Positions 9,277 through 16,057 of a stretch of DNA of 64,000 bases are shown here, in pieces (positions within the stretch are counted from its first letter, which is position 1; the number at the start of each line of letters is the position of its first letter). The DNA comes from JBBECE01 sp964574935 (GTDB taxonomy: Bacteria > Pseudomonadota > Alphaproteobacteria > Rhizobiales > Devosiaceae). Under the pieces are notes generated by a model. The model saw nothing but the letters and a program-made list of their open reading frames with translations, made no database searches and was not told the origin of the DNA. Location: positions 51,294-115,293 of the forward strand of contig CAZNOZ010000001.1 in assembly GCA_964574935.1 (NCBI GenBank). The letters run 5' to 3'. The translations under genes were made by a program, and so were the position numbers.

Positions 9277-10149
9277 TCAACCGCCGATCTCGATGTCGAG
9301 GCCGATATCGAGCGGCGGCGCGCCCAGCGTGATGGCCGACGTGGAGATGAACTCGACCCCGGTTTCGGCGACCGCCCGCACCGTTTCGAGGGTCACCCCG
9401 CCCGACGCTTCGAGCCTCGCCGCCCCGCCGGCGTGCTTGACCGCGGCGCGCAATTCGTCGGGCGACATGTTGTCGAGCAGCACGGCAGTGGCGCCGGCCC
9501 CCAGCGCCGCGTCGAGCTCGTCGAGGCTGGTGACCTCGACCTCGATCGCGGTCAGATGCCCCGCGAAGGCTCTCGCGGCCTCGACGGCCGCCGCCACGCC
9601 GCCGGCCACCGCGATATGGTTGTCCTTGATCAAAATGGCGTCGTCGAGCCCGTAGCGATGATTGACGCCGCCACCGACGCGGACGGCGTATTTCTCGAAG
9701 GCCCTGAGCCCCGGCGTCGTCTTGCGGGTGCAGGTGATGCGCGCCCCGGTGCCCTCGACAGCCTCAACGAACCTGTGCGTCGCCGTCGCGATCCCACTGA
9801 GATGGTTGAGGAAATTGAGGGCGGTGCGTTCCGCGCCGAGGATCAGGCGGGCGTTGCCGGCGACCGCCGCGATCGTCTGGCCCGGGGTCACCGCCTCGCC
9901 GTCGGCAATCGAGGCGCGGAACTCCAAACCCGGCCCGATCAATCGGAACGCCGCCGCCGCGAGCTCGAGACCGCACACGACCCCCGGCTCGCGGGCCCTG
10001 AAGACGGCTCGCGCGGTCGCGTCCGCAGGCAGGGTGGCCTGGCTGGTGATGTCCCCGGCGAGCCCCAGGTCCTCCTCCAGGGCGCCGCGCACCGCCCGGT
10101 CGACGAGCGGCCGGCTGAGTTCGGCCTTGTGAGGCGCGGACGCGCGCAT
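9277..10149 (-). CDS. nadC: Nicotinate-nucleotide pyrophosphorylase (quinolinate phosphoribosyltransferase)
   Basis: A 290-residue enzyme that converts quinolinate and PRPP to nicotinate mononucleotide in de novo NAD synthesis. Family motifs include LEEDLGLAGDITS near the N-terminus, LNFLNHLSGIAT, the active-site stretch TRKTTPGLRAFEKYAV, ILIKDNHI, and IEVEVTSLDEL. The open frame runs some 90 codons further upstream over the regulatory region; the ATG at 10149 gives the normal length. No nadA or nadB is next to it. Confidence 0.93.
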   Translation of the reverse strand: MRASAPHKAELSRPLVDRAVRGALEEDLGLAGDITSQATLPADATARAVFRAREPGVVCGLELAAAAFRLIGPGLEFRASIADGEAVTPGQTIAAVAGNARLILGAERTALNFLNHLSGIATATHRFVEAVEGTGARITCTRKTTPGLRAFEKYAVRVGGGVNHRYGLDDAILIKDNHIAVAGGVAAAVEAARAFAGHLTAIEVEVTSLDELDAALGAGATAVLLDNMSPDELRAAVKHAGGAARLEASGGVTLETVRAVAETGVEFISTSAITLGAPPLDIGLDIEIGG

Positions 10150-10237
10150 GGACGGCCCTTGATCGGAAGAGGGTGGAAATCCGGCGCCCGGTTTACGCGC
10201 CGGCGCCGGGGCGCGCAACCGCGGCTCACATGCGCGC

Positions 10238-10261
10238 TCACCTGCTGTTGACCGCAGGTGA
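10238..10261. promoter_or_regulatory. Inverted repeat between nadC and the P460-like gene
   Basis: TCACCTGC at 10238-10245 and GCAGGTGA at 10254-10261 are perfect 8-bp arms around an 8-base spacer that contains TTGACC, a possible plus-strand -35. It sits between two divergent genes (starts at 10149 and 10322) and may be a shared operator. No good -10 is seen, so the promoter part is weak. Confidence 0.35.
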
Positions 10262-10321
10262 TTTTGCAGCCGGTTAAGTGCCTGACAGGTTCGTCTCCTA
10301 TTTGATGTGGAGGAGGACGAA

Positions 10322-10885
10322 ATGCAGCGAAGTGGATTTCTGACAGTGGCTGCCGGCGCGGTGGCCGTTTCGATGATGGTGGCTTCGGCGGGGCTGAGCC
10401 AGTCGCCGCCCTTTGGCAATCCCGAGGATGTCGCCTACGCCGGCAAGGTCTGGGCCGCCATGCAGGACCGCGGCGTCGCCGGCGTCGAGGGCGAAAACGT
10501 GGTGCGGGGCTTTCCCCACGCGGGCACCGAACCGCACGGATTTGTCCTGGACACGCTCTATGTGAAGGCGACCATCGACGGACACACCGGCGACCTCGTG
10601 GTCAAGCGCAACTACGGTCCGGAAGGCGTCACCGTCGAAGACGTCCAGAACGCCGCCGCCGACCATCTCGCGGCCATCACCATCATGTTCAAGCGCGAGG
10701 CCGGATACGACGCGGACAACGCCGACTGGTTCTGGGCCAAGTACCTGCCGGACGGCACTCTGGACCAGAACCCCGCTGGCCTGCCGCTGGCGGGACGCGT
10801 CGCCAAGGGCATGGATGCGGGGTGCATCGCGTGTCATACCGGCGCCGGAGACGATCGGCTGTTCACCACCGACCACATTCAGTGA
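10322..10885 (+). CDS. Secreted cytochrome P460-like haem protein
   Basis: A 187-residue protein with a signal peptide (hydrophobic about 8-28, ending SAGLSQS), so it acts in the periplasm. The C-terminal half resembles the cytochrome P460 domain: GYDADNADWFWAKYLPDG and then a single haem-attachment motif CIACH with GAGDDRLFTTD after it. P460 proteins handle hydroxylamine or act as electron carriers; the role here is not established. The ATG at 10322 has GGAGGAGGA before it. It is divergent from nadC. One CXXCH implies one c-type haem. Confidence 0.7.
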   Translation: MQRSGFLTVAAGAVAVSMMVASAGLSQSPPFGNPEDVAYAGKVWAAMQDRGVAGVEGENVVRGFPHAGTEPHGFVLDTLYVKATIDGHTGDLVVKRNYGPEGVTVEDVQNAAADHLAAITIMFKREAGYDADNADWFWAKYLPDGTLDQNPAGLPLAGRVAKGMDAGCIACHTGAGDDRLFTTDHIQ

Positions 10886-10901
10886 TCGGCTGGCCTGTGG
10901 C

Positions 10902-12323
10902 TCACACCGCGATTTCATTGCCGTAGGCGGCGCGCATTTCCGCGATCTCGGCGAGCGCCGCGTTCAGGGGCGCCCAATTGTCGTCTTCGGCGATGGGCGC
11001 CCACAGCGCTTCCATCTCGTCGATCAGCATGGTGCGCGGCGTCCGCCGGGCAAAGTAGGGGTGGCCGAGCACCTCGGATGCGGCCGGCAGGTAGTCGGCC
11101 AAGCCCTGGCGCACGGCATCGAAATGCTCTGAATTGTAGTGATCGGCCGCCGGACTATCGGCTGCGCGGGCGCCGCTCAACGTGCCGCCCCGCCAGTCGA
11201 ACAGCACCTGCTCGTAGGGTGCCTCGGATTGGGCGAGGAACGTGAACAGCGAAGTCACCAACGCGGAATCGGGCTCGGCGCCGCGTGCCTTCAGCCCCAG
11301 CCGGTCGAGCATCGCCGTCACCACCTCCATGCGATAGGCAGGCGCGAAGGCGGCCAGCGCCTCGTTCAGCGCCTCCGCCGAGGCGAACGGCAGCAGGCAC
11401 TCGCCGAGCCGCGTCAGGTTCCAGGCCAGCGCCTCGGCCTGCCGTCCGAAGCTGTAGAGCCCGGTCTGGTCGAAATAGGCGGCGGTGAAATCGGGGTCGA
11501 AGTGCGGCAGGAACCGCCAGGGGCCGTAGTCGAAGCTCTCCCCGGTGATGTTGATGTTGTCGGAGTTGAGCACCCCGTGCACGAAGCCGGCCGCCGTCCA
11601 CCGAGCGCCGGTCCGCGCGACGTTTTCGCAAACCTGGCGTAGGAAGGCGGCCGCCGATTGCGCGATGTCGGCGCCGGCGACCTCCGGCAGGTAGGTGGCG
11701 ATCGAATAGTCCAGCAGCCGCCTGAGATTGTCGGTGTCGCTCAAAAAGGCGAGCCGCTGGAACGAGCCGATCCGGATATGCGAGTGGCTGAGCCTGACCA
11801 GCACCGACGAGCGGGTCGGGGAGGGCTCGTCGTGACGCACGAGGCTCTCGCCGGTCTCGATGAGGGAGAACGTGCGCGAGGTGTCGACCCCCAGCGCCTC
11901 CAGCATCTCGCTGGCCAGGAGCTCCCGCACGCCCCCTTTGAGGGTCAGCCGTCCGTCGGCGCCGCGCGACCACGGCGTCTGGCCGCTGCCCTTGGTGCCC
12001 AGATCCATCAGCCGCCCGTCCTCGAGGTCATGGAGCTGGGCGAAGAGAAAGCCGCGCCCGTCGCCGAGCTCGGGGTTGTAGACCCGAAACTGGTGGCCGT
12101 GATAGCGCAGCGCCAGCGGCGCTTCGTAGCTGCCCGGCAGCGGCTCGAAGCGGCCGAAATGCGCGGTCCATTCGGCGTCGTCGAGCCCGTCGAGCCCCAC
12201 GCGCCGCGCCCAGCGCTGGTTGCGGTAGCGCACGATGAGCTTGGGAAATTGCGCCGCCTCGACGACGTCGTAGAATTCGTCGCCGAGGTCGGCATGGCGG
12301 GTCGAGGGGCGCGTGCGTGGCAT
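10902..12323 (-). CDS. selO: SelO/YdiU-family protein adenylyltransferase
   Basis: A 473-residue pseudokinase-fold enzyme. Family members transfer AMP to serine, threonine or tyrosine of target proteins and protect against oxidative stress. Landmarks are the N-terminal LPGSYEAPLALRYHGHQF, the nucleotide-binding stretch LMDLGTKGSGQTPWSR, TLKGGVRELLASEMLEALG, and FVHGVLNSDNINITGES, where the metal-binding N and D lie. The upstream open frame overlaps the next gene; the ATG at 12323 matches the family start. It ends 16 bases from the P460-like gene on the opposite strand, so the two converge. Confidence 0.92.
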   Translation of the reverse strand: MPRTRPSTRHADLGDEFYDVVEAAQFPKLIVRYRNQRWARRVGLDGLDDAEWTAHFGRFEPLPGSYEAPLALRYHGHQFRVYNPELGDGRGFLFAQLHDLEDGRLMDLGTKGSGQTPWSRGADGRLTLKGGVRELLASEMLEALGVDTSRTFSLIETGESLVRHDEPSPTRSSVLVRLSHSHIRIGSFQRLAFLSDTDNLRRLLDYSIATYLPEVAGADIAQSAAAFLRQVCENVARTGARWTAAGFVHGVLNSDNINITGESFDYGPWRFLPHFDPDFTAAYFDQTGLYSFGRQAEALAWNLTRLGECLLPFASAEALNEALAAFAPAYRMEVVTAMLDRLGLKARGAEPDSALVTSLFTFLAQSEAPYEQVLFDWRGGTLSGARAADSPAADHYNSEHFDAVRQGLADYLPAASEVLGHPYFARRTPRTMLIDEMEALWAPIAEDDNWAPLNAALAEIAEMRAAYGNEIAV

Positions 12324-12391
12324 CGAGACCAAGGTAGGCGCGCGGGCACGGCGGCGCCAGATGGGGGGGCGAAGGGGCCGATACTGGCGCG

Positions 12392-12976
12392 CTAGGGGCT
12401 CACCACGACGATGGCCGAAGACGAAGCGCGGCCCTTGCAACGGTAGCTGTGGGGAACGCTCGAGTCGAAATAGACGGCATCGCCCTCCTCGAGCACCGTC
12501 TCCGCGCCGTCGATATCGAGCACGAGCTGCCCGCCCAACACGTAGATGAACTCGGCGCCGTCATGCTGGTGGGGCTCCGAGGCGTTTGTTCGCGCGGGGA
12601 ATTCGGCCAGGAACGCCTCCATCTTCCGATCGGTCGCCGGGTAGTCGAGACTCTCGAAAATGTAGGACGGTTGTGGATCGCCGGCGGGATTGGGCAGGCG
12701 GATGCGGTCGGTCTTGCGGACCACAGCAACCATCGGCCGGTCGCTGTCGTCGGTGAAGAAGTGCTCCAGACCGACCCCGAACACCAGGGCGATGCGCAAC
12801 AGCGTCGGCAATGTCGGAAACAGCTTGCCCCGCTCGATTTTCGACAACATCGCCGGCGAGAGCCCCGTGTGCTCCCCCAATTGCACCAGACCGAGCTTCT
12901 TCTTCTGGCGAAGCGCCCGGATTTGCGGGCCGATCGCGTAGCGCTCCAGACCTGTCGTCAGCGTTTCCGAGAGCAT
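12392..12976 (-). CDS. XRE-family regulator with C-terminal cupin domain
   Basis: A 194-residue regulator. Residues about 16-70 are a Cro/C1-type helix-turn-helix (IRALRQKKKLGLVQLGEHTG, then MLSKIERGKLFPTLPTLLRI). The rest is a cupin barrel with the metal-binding pattern HQHDGAEFIYVLGG and a later histidine in SVPHSY. Such proteins sense a small molecule in the barrel and regulate nearby genes. A GTG at 12997 is an alternative start, but the ATG at 12976 has AAGGGCGG before it. Its promoter region faces the fasciclin gene, a possible target. Confidence 0.85.
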   Translation of the reverse strand: MLSETLTTGLERYAIGPQIRALRQKKKLGLVQLGEHTGLSPAMLSKIERGKLFPTLPTLLRIALVFGVGLEHFFTDDSDRPMVAVVRKTDRIRLPNPAGDPQPSYIFESLDYPATDRKMEAFLAEFPARTNASEPHQHDGAEFIYVLGGQLVLDIDGAETVLEEGDAVYFDSSVPHSYRCKGRASSSAIVVVSP

Positions 12977-13000
12977 CACGCCGCCCTTCGATTTCACTCT

Positions 13001-13019
13001 TGTTCAAAACCGCCGAACA
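13001..13019. promoter_or_regulatory. Candidate operator in an AT-rich intergenic region
   Basis: TGTTC and GAACA form a 5-bp inverted repeat with a 9-base spacer, 25 bases upstream of the XRE-cupin start. It lies at the edge of an unusually AT-rich stretch (about 13000-13100) between this gene and the divergent fasciclin gene. Autoregulation is inferred; the arms are short enough to occur by chance. Confidence 0.3.
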
Positions 13020-13189
13020 CTATTCTACCTAAAAGAAAATGGCAATTCCTATCACGAAAACTTGTAGTGGAAGTAAAATTAGATTGAACTATGTGAAAGG
13101 GCAAGGGCGCCACCGAGCCGGGTCGGTTTGGCGGGCGATCCCGAAGAGAGGCGTCCGGGTTCGAGCCCGGCAAACACGGAGAAAATGCA

Positions 13190-13681
13190 ATGAAGTCCAT
13201 TCCGAAATTCGCAGTCGCCGCGGTCGCTGCCGTCGGCATTGTGGCGGCAAGTGCCAGCGCGCGCGCCGCCGACATTGTCGACACCGCTGTGGCGGCCGGT
13301 CAGTTCAACACCCTGGCGACGGCGCTTGGCGCGGCCGGGCTGGTCGAAACGCTGAAAGGGCCGGGGCCGTTCACCGTCTTCGCGCCGACCGACGAGGCGT
13401 TCGCCAAGCTTCCGGCCGGCACCGTCGAATCGCTTCTGATGCCGGAGAACAAGGATCAGCTTGTCGCGATCCTGACCTACCACGTGGTTCCCGGCACGGT
13501 GATGGCCGCTGATGTGGTCAAGCTCACCGAGGCGACGACCGTCAACGGCAAGATGATCGAAATCGCCGTCGACGGCGGCATGGTGAAGATCAACGATGCC
13601 ACGGTCACAGTCGTCGACATCGCGGCGACCAACGGCGTCATCCACGTCATCGACAGCGTGATCCTCCCCCCGAGCGACTGA
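13190..13681 (+). CDS. Secreted fasciclin (FAS1) domain protein
   Basis: A 163-residue periplasmic or secreted protein. A signal peptide (about 1-26, ending SASARAA) is followed by one complete FAS1 domain. Both conserved FAS1 boxes are visible: GPFTVFAPTDEAFAKLPAGT, and near the end ATNGVIHVIDSVILP; YHVVPGTV sits between. FAS1 domains mediate adhesion or ligand binding. GGAG precedes the ATG. It is followed after 63 bases by a small DUF378 gene, with a strong hairpin between them. Confidence 0.9.
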   Translation: MKSIPKFAVAAVAAVGIVAASASARAADIVDTAVAAGQFNTLATALGAAGLVETLKGPGPFTVFAPTDEAFAKLPAGTVESLLMPENKDQLVAILTYHVVPGTVMAADVVKLTEATTVNGKMIEIAVDGGMVKINDATVTVVDIAATNGVIHVIDSVILPPSD

Positions 13682-13690
13682 CGGTGACGA

Positions 13691-13717
13691 CCGGGTCGCC
13701 GGCCGTCGGCGACCCGG
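13691..13717 (+). other. Perfect 11-bp hairpin between the FAS1 and DUF378 genes
   Basis: CCGGGTCGCCG (13691-13701) pairs fully with CGGCGACCCGG (13707-13717) around a 5-base loop. It begins 10 bases after the FAS1 stop. C residues rather than T residues follow it, so it is not a classic intrinsic terminator. It may protect or end the first message, or lower expression of the second gene. Confidence 0.55.
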
Positions 13718-13744
13718 CCCCCCAACACAGAACGGAGAAAGCAA

Positions 13745-13978
13745 ATGAAATCCCTCAATCTGGCCACCCTCGCGCTGGTCATCGTGGGCGGCGTGAACTG
13801 GGGCCTGGTCGGTCTGTTTGGATTCGACCTGGTCGCGACCATCTTCGGCGCCGGGTCGATTCTGTCGCGCCTGGTCTACGTCGTGGTCGGCCTGTCGGCG
13901 CTGTGGCAGCTCGTTCCGCTCGTCGCTTCATTCGGCAGCAACGAGCCGGCTGCGCTGCGCGGCCATTCGCAGCACTAG
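13745..13978 (+). CDS. DUF378 small membrane protein
   Basis: A 77-residue inner-membrane protein with two hydrophobic segments. The DUF378 pattern is clear: LVIVGGVNWGLVGLFGFDLV, then LSRLVYVVVGLSALWQLVPL. Function is unknown in the family. GGAGAAAGCAA precedes the ATG. It is the last gene of the short plus-strand unit before a terminator, and follows the FAS1 gene. Confidence 0.85.
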   Translation: MKSLNLATLALVIVGGVNWGLVGLFGFDLVATIFGAGSILSRLVYVVVGLSALWQLVPLVASFGSNEPAALRGHSQH

Positions 13979-13988
13979 CGTCAAGTCC

Positions 13989-14018
13989 CCCCGCCGCGGC
14001 GGAAACTCTGCGGCGGGG
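13989..14018 (+). other. GC-rich stem-loop after the DUF378 gene
   Basis: CCCCGCCGC (13989-13997) pairs with GCGGCGGGG (14010-14018) over a 12-base loop, starting 11 bases after the DUF378 stop. No T tract follows. It precedes the better terminator at 14033 and may stabilise the 3' end. Confidence 0.4.
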
Positions 14019-14032
14019 AATGTCCATCACGG

Positions 14033-14062
14033 CGCCCGGGATCTCTGCATCCCGGGCGTTTT
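14033..14062 (+). terminator. Intrinsic terminator after the FAS1-DUF378 unit
   Basis: CGCCCGGGA (14033-14041) pairs perfectly with TCCCGGGCG (14050-14058) around an 8-base loop, followed by TTTT. On the plus strand this would end transcription before the oppositely oriented tRNA gene. The T run is short. Confidence 0.65.
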
Positions 14063-14123
14063 GGACTCAGACGAAAACGGGGGCGTACCGAAGCGTCGGG
14101 CCGAAAGAGCCGTCAGGCGCCAC

Positions 14124-14197
14124 TGGCTGGGGGACCTGGATTCGAACCAGGACCGACGGAGTCAGAGTCCGCTGTTCTACCGTTAAACTATCCCCCA
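14124..14197 (-). tRNA. tRNA-Gln (anticodon CUG)
   Basis: Read on the minus strand from 14197, a 74-nt cloverleaf begins TGGGGGA and ends with its paired TCCCCCA, discriminator G and an encoded CCA. The anticodon stem GCGGA/TCCGT holds loop CTCTGAC, giving anticodon CTG (glutamine). The T-arm contains GGTTCGAATCC. The U1-A72 pair is typical of tRNA-Gln. Confidence 0.95.
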
Positions 14198-14367
14198 GGG
14201 GACCGGTCAGCCCGCCTTGTATCACCCTCGCGGCCTCGATCAACTCTGCCCGCGCGTCGACCCGTACCTCGCGGTCGCCATCGCATGGGCCTTGGCGCGC
14301 AATCCCGAACTTCCGCCCGGCCTGCGTCCGCTCGTGGCGATCCGGTGAATGAGGGGGCCGGGGGTCT

Positions 14368-14416
14368 ATCTCACCCACGCCCGGTGAGGCATAGTTGCCT
14401 TGCGAGAGGGTGAGAT
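14368..14416 (+). promoter_or_regulatory. amtB leader with two mutually exclusive hairpins
   Basis: CTCACC at 14370-14375 can pair with GGTGAG at 14383-14388. As part of the longer ATCTCACCC (14368-14376) it can instead pair perfectly over 9 bp with GGGTGAGAT (14408-14416). The second arm ends just before the amtB ribosome-binding site (AGGGGAAGG, from 14418). A small GGCA/TGCC hairpin lies between. This could be a post-transcriptional switch or overlapping protein-binding sites; neither is proven. I find no clear sigma-54 promoter here. Confidence 0.4.
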
Positions 14417-14431
14417 GAGGGGAAGGCTCAA

Positions 14432-15643
14432 ATGATCGACACCGGCGATACCGCGTGGATGCTCACGGCAACCACGCTGGTCCTGTTCATGACGCTGCCC
14501 GGGCTGGCGCTGTTCTATGCCGGCCTGGTGCACGCGCGAAACGTTCTTTCGGCGCTCATGCAGTGCATCGCAATTGCATGTGGCGCCTCGATTCTGTGGT
14601 TCGCGGTCGCGTACTCGATTTCGTTCGCCGACGGCACCGCGTTTTTCGGCGGGCTGGGCAAGTCGTTTCTCAATGGCGTCGCCCGCGACCAGGCCTATTC
14701 GGGAACGGCGATACCCGAGTCCGTGTTCTTCATGTTCCAGATGACGTTCGCAATCATCACGCCGGCGCTGATCGTGGGTGCCTATGTCGAACGCATCAAG
14801 TTCGCGGCCGTGTTGCTGTTCTCGGCGCTGTGGCTGCTCATCGTTTATGCCCCGGTGGCGCACTGGGTCTGGGGGGGCGGATGGCTCGCCGAGCGCGGGG
14901 CGCTGGATTTCGCCGGCGGCATGGTGGTGCACGTCACCGCCGGTGTCTCCGCGGTGACGATCGCCTGGATGCTGGGCGGCCGGGTCGGGTTTCCCGACGA
15001 AATACGCCCGCCCCACGCGCCCTGGATGGTCATGGTCGGCGCTTCGATGCTGTGGATCGGCTGGTTCGGCTTCAACGCCGGCAGCGCCCTGGCCTCGGGC
15101 GCCGATGCCGGCATGGCAATGCTGGTTACTCATCTTTCGGCCGCCACCGCTTCGCTCACCTGGCTGGTCATCGAGTGGGTGCGCTACGGCAGACCGTCGC
15201 TGGTCGGCCTGGTAACCGGCACCATCGCGGGTCTGGCAACCGTCACCCCCGCATCCGGCTATATCGGGCCGATCGGCGGGGTCATCTGCGGCCTCGTCGG
15301 AGGGGCGGTGTGCTACGCGGCGGTCGATCTGGTCAAGAAGGTGATGAAGATCGACGATTCCCTGGATGTTCTGGCGGTGCACGGCTTCGGCGGCGCGACC
15401 GGAACGATCCTGACGGCGGTTCTCGCCATTCCCGCCTTTGCCGGGATCGGCCTCAAGATGACGATGGTCGAGCAGCTCGGCGTGCAGGTGCTGGGGGTGG
15501 TCGCTGTCGCTGCCTGGTCGGCGATCGCCACGATCGTGATCGTCAGGGTCACCCAGGCGCTGGTCGGTCTTCGGGTTTCCGAGGAAGACGAGCGTGCCGG
15601 GCTCGACCAGACCGCGCACGGCGAAACCGGCTACAACCTGTAA
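14432..15643 (+). CDS. amtB: Ammonium transporter AmtB
   Basis: A 403-residue inner-membrane ammonium channel with about 11 membrane helices. The first pore histidine is in MVVHVTAGVSAV and the second in LAVHGFGGATGTIL. The conserved aspartate near the ammonium entry is in LDFAGGMVVH. There is no cleavable signal peptide. AGGGGAAGG lies a few bases before the ATG. The PII gene follows 14 bases after its stop, so the two are cotranscribed; the usual bacterial order is glnK first. Confidence 0.93.
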   Translation: MIDTGDTAWMLTATTLVLFMTLPGLALFYAGLVHARNVLSALMQCIAIACGASILWFAVAYSISFADGTAFFGGLGKSFLNGVARDQAYSGTAIPESVFFMFQMTFAIITPALIVGAYVERIKFAAVLLFSALWLLIVYAPVAHWVWGGGWLAERGALDFAGGMVVHVTAGVSAVTIAWMLGGRVGFPDEIRPPHAPWMVMVGASMLWIGWFGFNAGSALASGADAGMAMLVTHLSAATASLTWLVIEWVRYGRPSLVGLVTGTIAGLATVTPASGYIGPIGGVICGLVGGAVCYAAVDLVKKVMKIDDSLDVLAVHGFGGATGTILTAVLAIPAFAGIGLKMTMVEQLGVQVLGVVAVAAWSAIATIVIVRVTQALVGLRVSEEDERAGLDQTAHGETGYNL

Positions 15644-15657
15644 CCCGGGAGGATGAG

Positions 15658-15996
15658 ATGAAACTGGTGATCGCAATCATCCAGCCGCACCGGCTCGAGC
15701 AGGTGCGCGACGCGCTGACGGAAATCGGCGTGCACGGAATGACCGTTTCCGACGTGCGCGGCTACGGCCGCCAGAAGGGGCATACCGAAGTCTATCGCGG
15801 TTCCGAGTACGAGGTCAGCTACCTGCCGAAGAACCGGATCGACGTGGCCGTTGACGATTCCGTGGTCGACGCCACGGTCGAGGCCATCGCCAATGCGGCC
15901 CGCTCGGGCAAGATCGGGGACGGCAAGATCTTCGTGCTGGACCTCGGATCGGCGATGCGAATCCGAACCGGGGAAACCGACGCCGAGGCGCTCTAG
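15658..15996 (+). CDS. Nitrogen regulatory protein PII
   Basis: A 112-residue trimeric signal protein that senses 2-oxoglutarate and ATP/ADP and can plug AmtB. The T-loop GHTEVYRGSEYEVSYLPK carries the conserved tyrosine used for uridylylation, and GKIGDGKIFVLDL is the C-terminal signature. GGGAGGATGAG precedes the ATG. Linkage to amtB suggests the GlnK type, although a GlnB-type paralogue cannot be excluded from sequence alone. Confidence 0.92.
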   Translation: MKLVIAIIQPHRLEQVRDALTEIGVHGMTVSDVRGYGRQKGHTEVYRGSEYEVSYLPKNRIDVAVDDSVVDATVEAIANAARSGKIGDGKIFVLDLGSAMRIRTGETDAEAL

Positions 15997-16057
15997 GCCG
16001 AGGCGGCAAAGCCGCCGACGGCCGGCTCGACACCTTGGGTGTCGGGCCGGCCCCGCC

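Noticed and set aside
13153..13172. Sequence resembling a tRNA T-arm (CCGGGTTCGAGCCCGG)
   Set aside because: No matching acceptor stem, D-arm or anticodon arm lies upstream, and the bases after it do not pair with anything at tRNA distance. It is a chance hairpin before the FAS1 ribosome-binding site.
14455..15657. Overlapping plus-strand frame leading into the PII gene
   Set aside because: It is the alternative frame of amtB; the real PII start is the ATG at 15658 with its own ribosome-binding site.
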